From: an uncultured Blautia sp.
GTDB taxonomy: Bacteria; Bacillota; Clostridia; Lachnospirales; Lachnospiraceae
Direction: 5' to 3'
DNA: 64,000 nucleotides
Assembly (NCBI GenBank): GCA_900549015.1
Contig: URMH01000007.1
Coordinates: 16,926 to 80,925 of the forward strand
This document shows positions 51,014 through 59,425 of this stretch, piece after piece (the first letter of the stretch is position 1; each line of letters starts with the position of its first letter). Made by a program: the position numbers and the translations under genes. The notes below the pieces were generated by a model, which worked only from the letters and a program-made list of their open reading frames with translations, made no database searches and was not told the origin of the DNA.

Positions 51014-51050
51014 ATTTTCCGATTTAAAAAAATTTTCCAGATGATAAAAT
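51014..51050 (+). promoter_or_regulatory. probable activator-dependent promoter of the rhamnose importer operon
   Basis: TAAAAT at 51045-51050 without a recognisable -35. Upstream is a direct repeat ATTTTCC at 51014-51020 and 51032-51038, which could be a regulator site. Reverse -10-like TAGAAT/TATGAT elements for the yesN gene lie near 50975-50985. Confidence 0.4.
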
Positions 51051-51097
51051 AAAGACAGTGAAAGAAACGAACAATAAGAGAGAGGAGAGAGAATGCC

Positions 51098-52603
51098 GTG
51101 TCTGAATATGTTCTGGAATTAAAAGGAATTACGAAAATTTTTCCCGGTGTGAAGGCGCTGGATCACGTACAGTTTCAGTTAAAGCCCGGAGAGGTACACG
51201 CTCTGATGGGAGAAAACGGCGCAGGAAAATCTACCTTTATCAAGGTAATTACGGGCGTACATAAAGCAGAAGAGGGAGAAATGTTCCTGAATGGACAGAA
51301 GGTGGACTTTAAAGGACCAAAAGATGCACAGGCAGCAGGAATTGCGGCAGTATATCAGCATCCTACCTCTTATCCGGATTTGACGGTTGCAGAAAATATT
51401 TTCATGGGTCATGAAATTGTAAAAAACAGAATGATCCAGTGGAAAAATATGAATGCGGAAGCAAATAAGCTTCTAAAAGAACTGGACGCAGATTTTGACG
51501 CGTCAGCGGAAATGGGAACTTTAAGCGTGGCGCAGCAGCAGATGGTAGAGATTGCAAAGGCAATGTCCACCCACGCAAGGATCATTATCCTTGACGAGCC
51601 GACAGCGGCGCTTACAAGGTCGGAATCAGAAAAACTTTACACACTTGTGGATAAATTAAGAGAAGATGGAGTTTCTATTATTTTTATTTCTCACCGCTTT
51701 GAAGATATGTACCGTCTTGCTTCAAGAGTAACGGTATTCCGTGATTCCCAGTATATTGGGACTTACGATGTGGACGGCATCACAAATGCAGATCTTATCA
51801 AGGCAATGGTAGGCCGTGAGATCACAGATCTGTTTCCGAAACCCGAGGTAACGCCGGGAGAGGAAATGCTTCGTGTGGAAGGGCTTTCCAGAACGGGATA
51901 TTTTAAAAATATTTCTTTTTCTGTGCGTGCAGGAGAAATCCTCGGTCTGACCGGTCTTGTAGGAGCAGGAAGAACAGAGGTTATGGAAGCCGTGTGCGGC
52001 ATCACCCGTCCCGAGGAAGGGCATGTATACCTGGAAGGACAGGAAGTACATATAAGAAGACCTTCAGATGCAATGGAAAAAGGAATCATTCTTCTTCCAG
52101 AGGACAGACAGAAGGAAGGTTTGATCATGAGCTGGGGACTTGGAAGAAACGTAACCCTTCCCACAATGGGAAAATATGCAAAGTACGGCTTAAATAACGA
52201 AAAGACAGAGAGGGATCTGGCAAAACGGCTTCTGGAAGAGGTAGATACAAAGGCGGTTGATATTTTTCAGCCTGCAAGCTCCTTATCAGGAGGAAACCAG
52301 CAGAAGGTAGTAGTTGCAAAAGCCCTCAGCCAGGAAATGAAGGTCGTTATTATGGACGAACCTACAAAGGGTGTTGACGTAGGCGCAAAAGCAGAAATTT
52401 ATGCGATCATGGGAGAACTGGCGCAGAAAGGATATGCGATCATCCTGATTTCTTCTGAAATGCCGGAAATCCTGGGAATGGCAGACAGGATCATGATCAT
52501 GTGCAACGGCAGAAAGACAGGAGAGCTGGAGAGAGACGAGGCAACACAGGAGCGTATCCTTGAGCTGGCTATGGAAAAAGGAACTGGAAAGGGGAGTAAA
52601 TAA
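51098..52603 (+). CDS. rhamnose-type sugar ABC importer ATPase
   Basis: 501 aa from GTG (site GAGAGGAG). Tandem CUT2 ATPase: Walker A GENGAGKST (~38-46), ILDEPTAALT, second half with GLVGAGRTE, signature LSGGNQQK and DEPTKGVDVG. It is clearly different from the duplicated ATPases at 30-34 kb. It leads an operon ATPase-permease-permease-binding protein-rhaM-AraC. The presence of rhamnose mutarotase in that operon makes L-rhamnose the likely cargo, as in the RhaSTPQ importers of rhizobia. Confidence 0.92.
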   Translation: MSEYVLELKGITKIFPGVKALDHVQFQLKPGEVHALMGENGAGKSTFIKVITGVHKAEEGEMFLNGQKVDFKGPKDAQAAGIAAVYQHPTSYPDLTVAENIFMGHEIVKNRMIQWKNMNAEANKLLKELDADFDASAEMGTLSVAQQQMVEIAKAMSTHARIIILDEPTAALTRSESEKLYTLVDKLREDGVSIIFISHRFEDMYRLASRVTVFRDSQYIGTYDVDGITNADLIKAMVGREITDLFPKPEVTPGEEMLRVEGLSRTGYFKNISFSVRAGEILGLTGLVGAGRTEVMEAVCGITRPEEGHVYLEGQEVHIRRPSDAMEKGIILLPEDRQKEGLIMSWGLGRNVTLPTMGKYAKYGLNNEKTERDLAKRLLEEVDTKAVDIFQPASSLSGGNQQKVVVAKALSQEMKVVIMDEPTKGVDVGAKAEIYAIMGELAQKGYAIILISSEMPEILGMADRIMIMCNGRKTGELERDEATQERILELAMEKGTGKGSK

Positions 52604-53595
52604 TGGATAAGAAATCGGCTTTAAAGAAAATTACAGGCTCCCGTGAGATACTTCTTGTGGGAATCCTGATCCTGCTTTTTGCAGTAGTAACGGTCATCAG
52701 CCCATCTTTTCTCACCCCGAAATCCATTATGGATATGCTGAAAAACAATGCTGTTACGATGGTTATGGCGCTCGGTATGCTCTGCGTTATGCTTGTGGGC
52801 GGAATTGATATTTCCATTATGTCTACACTGGCGCTTTCCGGTATGTCCGTTGGTATGCTTTTAAAATATGAAGTGATCACAAGTCCTGTCCTCGCATTTT
52901 TAATTTCCATTGCGATCGGAACTGCCTGTGGACTTCTTGTAGGTCTTGTGATCTCAAGGGCGAACGTACCGCCTATCATAGCAACAATGGGATTTATGTA
53001 TGTATTCCGGGCAATGGGCTATCTTGTATCAAACGGCGGCGAGTGGGCAGGAGCGGCGGCTCTTGGAAGCTTTAAGGATTTTGCGACAACGAAATTTCTG
53101 GGGATCAACTGTGTGATTTGGGTGATCATCCTCTGCTATGTATTTTTCTATTTCTTTATGAAATGGACGAGAACCGGCAGAAAGATTTACGCAGTAGGAA
53201 GCAATGCTTCCGCAGCGGAGGTTTCCGGTATTAATGTAAAAAATATTAAGATGATGGTATATGTGATCATGGGCTTTCTTGCAGGTCTTGGCGGAGCGCT
53301 TCAGGTATCTGTCTACGCCTCAGCCATGCCGGATATGCAGCAGGGCGGCGAGATGGACGTAATCGCAGCCTGCGTGATCGGCGGCGTGAGCATGAGTGGA
53401 GGAAGAGGAAGCGTTGTGGGAGCGCTTTTAGGTTCTCTTATTCTCGCAACGATCGCAAAAGCTCTTCCGCTTGTAGGATTTGACGCTTTATGGCAGAATA
53501 CAATTAAGGGAGTTCTGATTCTTGTTGTTGTCGTTGTAAACGTAGTGCTTCAGCGCATTGCAGACAAAAACGCATTAAAGAGAAGGGAGATGTAA
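52603..53595 (+). CDS. rhamnose-type ABC importer permease 1
   Basis: 330 aa; its start overlaps the ATPase stop by 1 bp (TAATG). Eight to ten membrane segments, with family marks MLCVMLVGGIDISIMS, VGSNASAAEVSGINV (ATPase-contact loop) and VIGGVSMSGGRGSVVGALLGS. In rhamnose importers two different permeases form a heterodimer; this gene and the next would be that pair. Confidence 0.9.
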   Translation: MDKKSALKKITGSREILLVGILILLFAVVTVISPSFLTPKSIMDMLKNNAVTMVMALGMLCVMLVGGIDISIMSTLALSGMSVGMLLKYEVITSPVLAFLISIAIGTACGLLVGLVISRANVPPIIATMGFMYVFRAMGYLVSNGGEWAGAAALGSFKDFATTKFLGINCVIWVIILCYVFFYFFMKWTRTGRKIYAVGSNASAAEVSGINVKNIKMMVYVIMGFLAGLGGALQVSVYASAMPDMQQGGEMDVIAACVIGGVSMSGGRGSVVGALLGSLILATIAKALPLVGFDALWQNTIKGVLILVVVVVNVVLQRIADKNALKRREM

Positions 53596-53597
53596 AC

Positions 53598-54608
53598 ATG
53601 GCTGGAAAATCAGGAAGAAGTATCAATAATGTGCCGCAGAATCCGGTAAAACAGATGATTTTCAGTTGGGAAGGAATCCTTGTGATCCTGTTTATCCTGG
53701 TCAATATTTTCTGCGCCGGCTTCTCAGAATTTTATAATGTAAAAAGTCTCCTCAGACAGATGCCGGTTTATCTGGCAGAAATATTTCTCATGCTTCCTAT
53801 GGCGTACATACTCGTTCTCGGAGAAATCGATATTTCCGTAGGAGCCATTGTATGTCTCTCTGCAACCACGAGCTGTATGGTGTGCAACACAGGAGCGCCG
53901 TTCCCGGCAGTTATCGTGACGGCTCTTGTTGTGGGAACTCTCTGCGGAGCTGTGAACGGATTTATCCTTACAAAGTTCCAGGAACTGCCCCCGATGATCG
54001 TAACCCTTGCGACACAGATTATTTTCAGGGGAATTGCGGAGATCGCACTTGGAAGCGGAGGAAGTATTTCCGCATCAAACACGGACGGTTTCCGGGCAAT
54101 GGCAGGAAAGCTTGGGGATATTCCCTATATTTTATTCCTTGTACTGATCCTTGCGATTATCGCAGCCGTAATACTTGGAAAAAGCACATTCGGACGAAAG
54201 GTGTATGCGATCGGAACAAACCGTCTGACAGCATATTATTCCGGAATCCATGTACAGAAGATCCGCTTTATTATTTATACAGTGATGGGAGCGTTTTCTG
54301 GTCTCTGCGCCCTGTTTATTGTGGCAACCTCCTACGGTGCGAACACAACAACAGGAAACGGATTTGAGATGGACGCCATTGCAATGGCTGTATTCGGAGG
54401 AATCTCATCCACAGGAGGAAAAGGTAACCTTGCAGGAGGCATTATCTCCGCATTCATTATCGTATGTCTCCGTGTGGGACTTGGACAGCAGAACGTACAC
54501 GCACAGGTGATCCTTCTGATCCTGGGACTGCTTCTTATCGGCGCAGTTGCGCTTCCAAATATAATCGGACAGATCAAAACAGCAGTAAAAAGCAAAAAAG
54601 TTGATTGA
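53598..54608 (+). CDS. rhamnose-type ABC importer permease 2
   Basis: 336 aa, 2 bp after permease 1. A polytopic protein with LVLGEIDISVGAIVCLSA, IGTNRLTAYYSGIHV in the coupling loop and AVFGGISSTGGKGNLAGGIISA. The first ~25 residues are hydrophilic. It differs enough from permease 1 to suggest a heterodimer and not a recent duplication. Confidence 0.9.
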   Translation: MAGKSGRSINNVPQNPVKQMIFSWEGILVILFILVNIFCAGFSEFYNVKSLLRQMPVYLAEIFLMLPMAYILVLGEIDISVGAIVCLSATTSCMVCNTGAPFPAVIVTALVVGTLCGAVNGFILTKFQELPPMIVTLATQIIFRGIAEIALGSGGSISASNTDGFRAMAGKLGDIPYILFLVLILAIIAAVILGKSTFGRKVYAIGTNRLTAYYSGIHVQKIRFIIYTVMGAFSGLCALFIVATSYGANTTTGNGFEMDAIAMAVFGGISSTGGKGNLAGGIISAFIIVCLRVGLGQQNVHAQVILLILGLLLIGAVALPNIIGQIKTAVKSKKVD

Positions 54609-54621
54609 CAAATAAAAAGGG

Positions 54622-54653
54622 TTGCTGGCTGCCGGGAGACGCGGCAGTTGCAA
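54622..54653 (+). promoter_or_regulatory. intercistronic RNA hairpin before the rhamnose-binding protein gene
   Basis: CTGCCG/CGGCAG extended by TTGC/GCAA across a small internal loop, with no T-run. Same position in the operon as the hairpin at 35439-35472. Confidence 0.55.
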
Positions 54654-54686
54654 ATACAAAATTCCAAATCTAAGGGAGGAAAAAAC

Positions 54687-55709
54687 ATGAACAAAAAAAT
54701 TATCAGCGCACTTCTTTGTGGAACTATGATTCTCGGAGCTGCATCTCCTGTCATGGCAGGCGTGGCAGATGACCAGAAAATCGCACTTGTTGGAAAATCA
54801 GCAGGAAACGCTTTCTTTGAGGTAGCGGCAAAATCTTTCCAGGAGACAGTTGAGGCAGAAGGCGGCACAGTGGAAGTCGTATATCCGGAGACAGCGACAG
54901 CTGACGCTCAGATTAAAGTTCTTGACAACCTGATTTCCCAGGACTTTGACGCCATCTGTATTGCGGCAAACGACGTAAACGCTCTTCAGGCAAAACTGGA
55001 AGAGGCAATGGACGCAGGAATCAAGGTAGCCTCCTTTGACTCCGCACCAAATAAAGACAGCCGTCAGGTATTTATCAACCAGGCAGGTACTGTTGCAGTA
55101 GCACAGGCTCTTATGGATGCAGTTCTCGATATTACAGGTGGAGAAGGACAGTGGGCAATTCTTTCCGCTACTTCCCAGGCTGCAAACCAGAACGCATGGA
55201 TCGACGCTATGAAGAAAATCATGGAAGAAGACGACAAATACAGCAAGCTGGAGCTTGTAGAAGTGGCTTACGGCGATGACGAGCCTCAGAAATCCACAGA
55301 CCAGACAGCAGCTCTTCTTGAGAAATATCCGGATCTGAAAGTAATCTGCGCTCCTACTACAGTAGGTATTGCAGCAGCTGCAAAATACCTTCAGGACAAT
55401 GGTTCTTCCTGTAAATTAACAGGTCTCGGACTTCCGTCTGAGATGATCGAATACACAGGCGCAGACGATGAGCACTCCTGCCCGTACTTCTATCTGTGGG
55501 ATATGCAGGGTCTTGGAAAACTCAGCGCATATGCGACAAGCGCTCTGATCAGCGAAGATATTACAGGTGCAGTAGACGAGACATTTACAGCAGGCGATCT
55601 TGGTGATTACACAATCACAGAGGCTGATGACGGCGGCACAGAAATCGTTCTTGGCGAGCCAATGGAATTTAACTCGGATAATATTGAAGAAATGGCAAAA
55701 CTGTACTAA
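54687..55709 (+). CDS. rhamnose-type sugar-binding protein
   Basis: 340 aa from the ATG at 54687 (GGGAGG at 7 nt); an upstream in-frame start at 54648 lacks a site. The signal peptide (1-24) ends in VMA; no lipobox exists, since the only early cysteine (ALLCGT) has leucine at -1. The mature protein has the Peripla_BP_4 fold: LVGKSAGNAFFEVAAKSFQET, DNLISQDFDAICIAANDVNAL, ASFDSAPNKDSRQVFI. It resembles RhaS binding proteins in operon position. Like the binding protein at 35507 it seems secreted and not lipidated. Confidence 0.88.
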   Translation: MNKKIISALLCGTMILGAASPVMAGVADDQKIALVGKSAGNAFFEVAAKSFQETVEAEGGTVEVVYPETATADAQIKVLDNLISQDFDAICIAANDVNALQAKLEEAMDAGIKVASFDSAPNKDSRQVFINQAGTVAVAQALMDAVLDITGGEGQWAILSATSQAANQNAWIDAMKKIMEEDDKYSKLELVEVAYGDDEPQKSTDQTAALLEKYPDLKVICAPTTVGIAAAAKYLQDNGSSCKLTGLGLPSEMIEYTGADDEHSCPYFYLWDMQGLGKLSAYATSALISEDITGAVDETFTAGDLGDYTITEADDGGTEIVLGEPMEFNSDNIEEMAKLY

Positions 55710-55738
55710 AATAGAATACAGAGCAACGAAACCGTGAA

Positions 55739-55766
55739 GGACGGAGCTTTGACTCCGTCCTCTTTC
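55739..55766 (+). terminator. leaky terminator/attenuator between binding protein and rhaM
   Basis: GGACGGAG, a 6-nt loop, CTCCGTCC, then TCTTTCTG. The stem is strong but the T-run is interrupted, so partial read-through into rhaM and the AraC gene is likely, giving high binding-protein and low rhaM levels. Confidence 0.65.
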
Positions 55767-55809
55767 TGTAAGACAGGGATTTCCGTAAAACAAAAAGGAG
55801 GAAACAAAC

Positions 55810-56121
55810 ATGATCAAGGGATTTAAAATGAAGCTTTTTCCGGGAATGGAAGAGGAGTACGAAAAACGCCACAATCAGCTCTGGCCGGAAATGAAAGACA
55901 TGATCCATGAACACGGCGGAAAGAATTACACCATCTTTCTTGACAGGGATACACTGACTCTTTTCGGATATATTGAAATTGAGGACGAGGAGCTGTGGGC
56001 AAAAGGAGCGGACACTGCCATCAACCGGAAATGGTGGGACTTTATGGCAGATATTATGGAGACAAATCCAGACAACAGCCCGGTAAGCATCGATCTTCAG
56101 AAGGTATTTCATCTGGATTAA
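55810..56121 (+). CDS. rhaM: L-rhamnose mutarotase
   Basis: 103 aa, the standard RhaM length (~104). Family marks are FKMKLFPGMEEEYEKRHNQLWPEM at the N-terminus, with catalytic-type His, and the C-terminal NRKWWDFMADIMETNPDNSP. It interconverts alpha and beta L-rhamnose after import so that RhaA gets the right anomer. It sits in the importer operon, which is the best evidence that this transporter carries rhamnose. The start has AAAAGGAGG. The AraC gene begins 5 bp after its stop. Confidence 0.95.
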   Translation: MIKGFKMKLFPGMEEEYEKRHNQLWPEMKDMIHEHGGKNYTIFLDRDTLTLFGYIEIEDEELWAKGADTAINRKWWDFMADIMETNPDNSPVSIDLQKVFHLD

Positions 56122-56126
56122 CGCTT

Positions 56127-57110
56127 ATGCAGAGGGAATTGCTGGAAAAATTAAAGGAAATTACAGATGAGGAGCGGGCAATTTTAAGTGGGGAGCACCA
56201 TGTGAAACGGGAGCTTTACACATCAGGTCAGGATTTTACAGTGGACAGTAAAAAAATGCTGAAGGAGGGGAAGCTGATTGCGGTGAGAACCCACACCCGC
56301 TTTATTGATTTTCCTGTGCACAGGCATAATTATATAGAAGTGCTTTATGTATGCGAAGGTGAGCTTGTAAACATCATTGACGGCAGGAGGGTCGTTGTGA
56401 AAAAAGGAGAGCTTCTTTTTCTCAACCAGTTTACCCGTCATGAAATCCAGAGAGCCGGGGAAAACGACATTGCCATTAATTTTATGATTCTTCCGGAGTT
56501 TTTTGATATTGCCTATGAGATGGCAGGGCAGAATAATGTTCTTGCAGATTTTCTCGTTAATATATTAAGGCAGGACGAGGAGAGAGGAGAATATCTTTAT
56601 TTTAAGGTATCCGAGGTTCTACAGATACAGAACCTCCTGGAAAACATCATCTATTCTCTTGTGACAGGCAAAGGGGAAGATAACAGAATTAATCAGACGA
56701 CAATGGGGCTGATTTTTCTGTATCTTCTGGACTCCGTCCAGTATGTAGAAATGCGCCTTCCTGATCAGTATGAAAATATGGTGGCAATGACGACCCTTGA
56801 TTATATCGAGCAGAAATATAAGGACGCCACACTTACGGAGCTTTGTGAAACGCTTCATCTTCCCATGCACGTTTTAAGCAGAATGATTAAAAAAAGCACA
56901 GGATATAATTTCAAGGAGCTTCTTCAGAGGAAGCGGCTTAAAAAAGCGGCGGCTCTCATGTGCGATACAGACCTTGCCATCACAGATATTATTGCGGCAG
57001 TGGGCTATGAGAACAGCAGTTATTTTCACAGGGTATTTAAAGAGCAGTATCATATGACGCCAAGAGCATTTCGGATGGAGAACAGCAAAAAAGGACAGGT
57101 TCGTTTATAG
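56127..57110 (+). CDS. AraC-family regulator of rhamnose genes (RhaR/RhaS-like)
   Basis: 327 aa from the ATG at 56127; a longer frame from 55995 runs out of phase through rhaM and is not credible. A cupin sensing domain (~45-140) has DFPVHRHNYIEVLYVCEG and LLFLNQFTRHEI. The AraC helix-turn-helix pair lies at ~225-320 (LTELCETLHLPMHVLSRMI and ITDIIAAVGYENSSYFHRVF). It is the last gene of the rhamnose importer operon, so it could autoregulate it and also control rhaBA. Its last codons and stop lie within the terminator hairpin. Confidence 0.88.
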   Translation: MQRELLEKLKEITDEERAILSGEHHVKRELYTSGQDFTVDSKKMLKEGKLIAVRTHTRFIDFPVHRHNYIEVLYVCEGELVNIIDGRRVVVKKGELLFLNQFTRHEIQRAGENDIAINFMILPEFFDIAYEMAGQNNVLADFLVNILRQDEERGEYLYFKVSEVLQIQNLLENIIYSLVTGKGEDNRINQTTMGLIFLYLLDSVQYVEMRLPDQYENMVAMTTLDYIEQKYKDATLTELCETLHLPMHVLSRMIKKSTGYNFKELLQRKRLKKAAALMCDTDLAITDIIAAVGYENSSYFHRVFKEQYHMTPRAFRMENSKKGQVRL

Positions 57111-57123
57111 CCTGTCCTTTTTT
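57087..57123. terminator. bidirectional terminator containing the AraC stop codon
   Basis: A 13-bp perfect stem AAAAAAGGACAGG / CCTGTCCTTTTTT with an 11-nt loop that holds the TAG stop at 57108-57110. The A- and T-runs serve both this gene and the convergent alarmone synthetase gene. Confidence 0.92.
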
Positions 57124-57127
57124 CTTT

Positions 57128-57805
57128 TTAAATATCATGGAAACGTCCGATTTTATTTTTTATATTCTGCATTTCCAGATCCATATTGTTTAACTCATGG
57201 GCTGTTTTTGCAAGCTCATCACTGATCTGCTCATAGCCATCCATTTCCTCAATTCCCTTTTTATACCGAAGCTGGTGTTCAAGAGTTGCCCAGAAATCCA
57301 TACCGTTTGTACGAATCTGGATTTCCGCCCGCATAGGAGTTTTTCCCTTTGAGAAAAATACGGGGATTTCCACGATCATATGATAGCTTCTGTAGCCGTT
57401 GGGTTTTGGATTTTTAATATAGTCTTTTATCTGAATGACCGTAATATCGTCCTGACTGGAAAGAAGCTCCGCAATAGTATAAATATCATCAATAAAGGCA
57501 CATACAACACGGATACCTGCCACGTCATTTAAATGCTCCTGGATATTTTCAGCAGTAAAATCATATCCCAGCTTGTTTAATTTTCTTAAAATACTCTCCG
57601 GTTTTTTGATTCTTGTCTTAATAAAAGAGATGGGATTTCGTTTGTATTCCACAGAAAATTCATCATTTAAAACCTCAAGCTTTGTACGCACTTCACGGAC
57701 TGTACAGCGATACATCATCATAAGGTCGTTGAATTTGGCAGTATTGTTTACAAAGGTCTGGGCGTCTGCCGTCTCCAGCCATTTTTCCTGAGTTTTATCG
57801 TTCAT
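57128..57805 (-). CDS. relQ: small alarmone synthetase, RelA/SpoT-domain (RelQ-type)
   Basis: 225 aa, the length of single-domain (p)ppGpp synthetases. The synthetase domain shows GIRVVCAFIDDIYTIAELL, YIKNPKPNGYRSYHMIVEIP and AEIQIRTNGMDFWATLEHQL, the conserved G-loop/EIQxRT region of RelQ/YjbM. There is no HD hydrolase and no TGS/ACT regulatory domain. It would transfer pyrophosphate from ATP to GTP or GDP under stress. Transcribed alone from a near-consensus promoter. Confidence 0.92.
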   Translation of the reverse strand: MNDKTQEKWLETADAQTFVNNTAKFNDLMMMYRCTVREVRTKLEVLNDEFSVEYKRNPISFIKTRIKKPESILRKLNKLGYDFTAENIQEHLNDVAGIRVVCAFIDDIYTIAELLSSQDDITVIQIKDYIKNPKPNGYRSYHMIVEIPVFFSKGKTPMRAEIQIRTNGMDFWATLEHQLRYKKGIEEMDGYEQISDELAKTAHELNNMDLEMQNIKNKIGRFHDI

Positions 57806-57840
57806 TTGTCAATATCCTTTCGTGGAATGGTTTTTCTGCC

Positions 57841-57869
57841 ATTATAGCGCAAAGAGGGAGATTTATCAA
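57841..57869 (-). promoter_or_regulatory. promoter of the alarmone synthetase gene
   Basis: On the reverse strand: TTGATA (57869-57864), 17-bp spacer, perfect TATAAT (57846-57841), 35 bp before the start. Confidence 0.8.
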
Positions 57870-57876
57870 ATTTCTA

Positions 57877-57905
57877 TTGTAAATCTGTAAAGACCAGAGT
57901 ATGAT
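57877..57905 (+). promoter_or_regulatory. promoter of the KdpD-like/KdpE operon
   Basis: TTGTAA, 17-bp spacer, TATGAT. The -35 is only 7 bp from the -35 of the divergent alarmone synthetase promoter. Confidence 0.65.
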
Positions 57906-57934
57906 ACAGACAAGAAATACAGGGAGGGAGAAAA

Positions 57935-59425
57935 GTGGAAAGATTTAAGGGAAAGAATCTGCTGAAAACAGCGGGGATTCTTGCAGGGGCGACTCTGGTG
58001 GGCACAGGATTCCGGGAACTTCTGTTTCCTGAGACAAACAATGTGGTTATTTATATTTTTGCAGTTCTCTTAACTGCAAGGTTTACCTCAGGGTATTTGT
58101 GGGGACTTATTTCTTCCATTGCGGCAGTGCTCTGCTATAATTATTTTTTTACAGCGCCCTATCACACCCTTGCAGTGAATGATCCGTCTTATTTTGTTAC
58201 GTTTGTCATTATGGTCATTACGGCTGTTATGACCAGCGCTCTTACAACAAAAGGGAAGCTACTGAAGGAAAAGGCGGAGGAAAATGCTTCTGTCAGTCGG
58301 ATTCTGTATGATCTGTCCAGCCGGCTCTCCGATGCAGCAGATATGGAAAACATTATGATTCTTGCATCGGAAAGTGTGGGCGCGTTGTTTCAGACAGAGG
58401 CGGGCTGTATCTGTTTTACAGGGGAGACAGAGCCGTTTTCCATCTGGAAGTGCGGGGATGGGATCAAAAAAAGAAAAGAAGAAAACGGGGAAAAAATACG
58501 GGAAGGTTTTCGAAATCCGGAGGAAGAGTGCTGGAAAGATAAAAATGCCTGGTATTATGCGGTGAGAGGACATGGAAGGCTTCTTGCGGTAATGGAGCTT
58601 CCGGCAGAGACGGAGTGGCATCAGATCCATAAAAAGGAAAAGCTTCTTTATTCTGTGCTTGAAAATATCGCTCTTGCGATGGAGCGGATTCAGATTATCA
58701 CGGAGAGAATGCGTGACAGGGAGAAAATGGAGCAGGAGCGATACCGTGCAAATCTTCTTCGTTCCATTTCCCATGACATCAGAACACCGCTTTCCGGGAT
58801 TATGGGAACCTCGGAGATGCTTCTTTCTATGACGGAAGAGACGGACAGGCGGTACGATATGATACAGGGCATCTATCACGATGCAGACTGGCTGAAGGAG
58901 CTTGTGGAAAATATTTTAAGCCTTACAAGACTTCAGGATGGGAAAATTCATGTAAATAAAGAAATGGAAGCTCTGGAGGAGGTAGCTGCCTGTGCCGTGG
59001 AGCGCATTGAAAAGGCATCTCCGGACAGAGAAATCCAGATTACGCTGCCGGAAGAGTTTTATCTTGTACCAATGGACGGAAAGCTAATTCAGCAGGTGAT
59101 CACCAATCTTCTGACAAATGCAGTAAAGCATACGAAAAAAGAAGAAAAGATAGAGCTGATTATCGGATATGAAAATGACAGAGCAACGGTTACCGTCCGT
59201 GATGAGGGAGAAGGCCTTGCAGATACGGATGTTCCCAATGTCTTCCAGATGTTTTATACATCAAAGGAGAGGGCAGCAGATGTAAAGAGAGGCATCGGAC
59301 TTGGGCTTACCATCTGTAAAACCATTGTGGAGGCTCACGGAGGCGGAATTTCTGGACGAAACAGAACGGACAGAAGGGGAGCAGAGTTTACATTCTGGCT
59401 TCCAGCAGGAGAGGAGAGCTTATGA
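57935..59425 (+). CDS. KdpD-like sensor histidine kinase without the N-terminal KdpD/Usp domains
   Basis: 496 aa from GTG (GGGAGGGAG), against ~900 aa for full KdpD. It starts directly at the four-helix DUF4118 membrane block (~10-105, with NVVIYIFAVLLTARFTSGYLW), then a GAF-like domain (~125-245). The kinase core has His280 in SISHDIRTPLSGIMG and a HATPase_c domain (VTNLLTNAVKHTKK, GIGLGLTICKTIV). KdpD senses potassium or turgor; the missing N-terminal domains are those that bind ATP and, in some species, c-di-AMP. It overlaps the KdpE gene by 4 bp. Confidence 0.88.
   Translation: MERFKGKNLLKTAGILAGATLVGTGFRELLFPETNNVVIYIFAVLLTARFTSGYLWGLISSIAAVLCYNYFFTAPYHTLAVNDPSYFVTFVIMVITAVMTSALTTKGKLLKEKAEENASVSRILYDLSSRLSDAADMENIMILASESVGALFQTEAGCICFTGETEPFSIWKCGDGIKKRKEENGEKIREGFRNPEEECWKDKNAWYYAVRGHGRLLAVMELPAETEWHQIHKKEKLLYSVLENIALAMERIQIITERMRDREKMEQERYRANLLRSISHDIRTPLSGIMGTSEMLLSMTEETDRRYDMIQGIYHDADWLKELVENILSLTRLQDGKIHVNKEMEALEEVAACAVERIEKASPDREIQITLPEEFYLVPMDGKLIQQVITNLLTNAVKHTKKEEKIELIIGYENDRATVTVRDEGEGLADTDVPNVFQMFYTSKERAADVKRGIGLGLTICKTIVEAHGGGISGRNRTDRRGAEFTFWLPAGEESL

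Noticed and set aside
55995..56126. Longer N-terminus for the AraC regulator
   Set aside because: It would read rhaM in another frame for 43 codons. The ATG at 56127 directly after rhaM gives a normal AraC protein.
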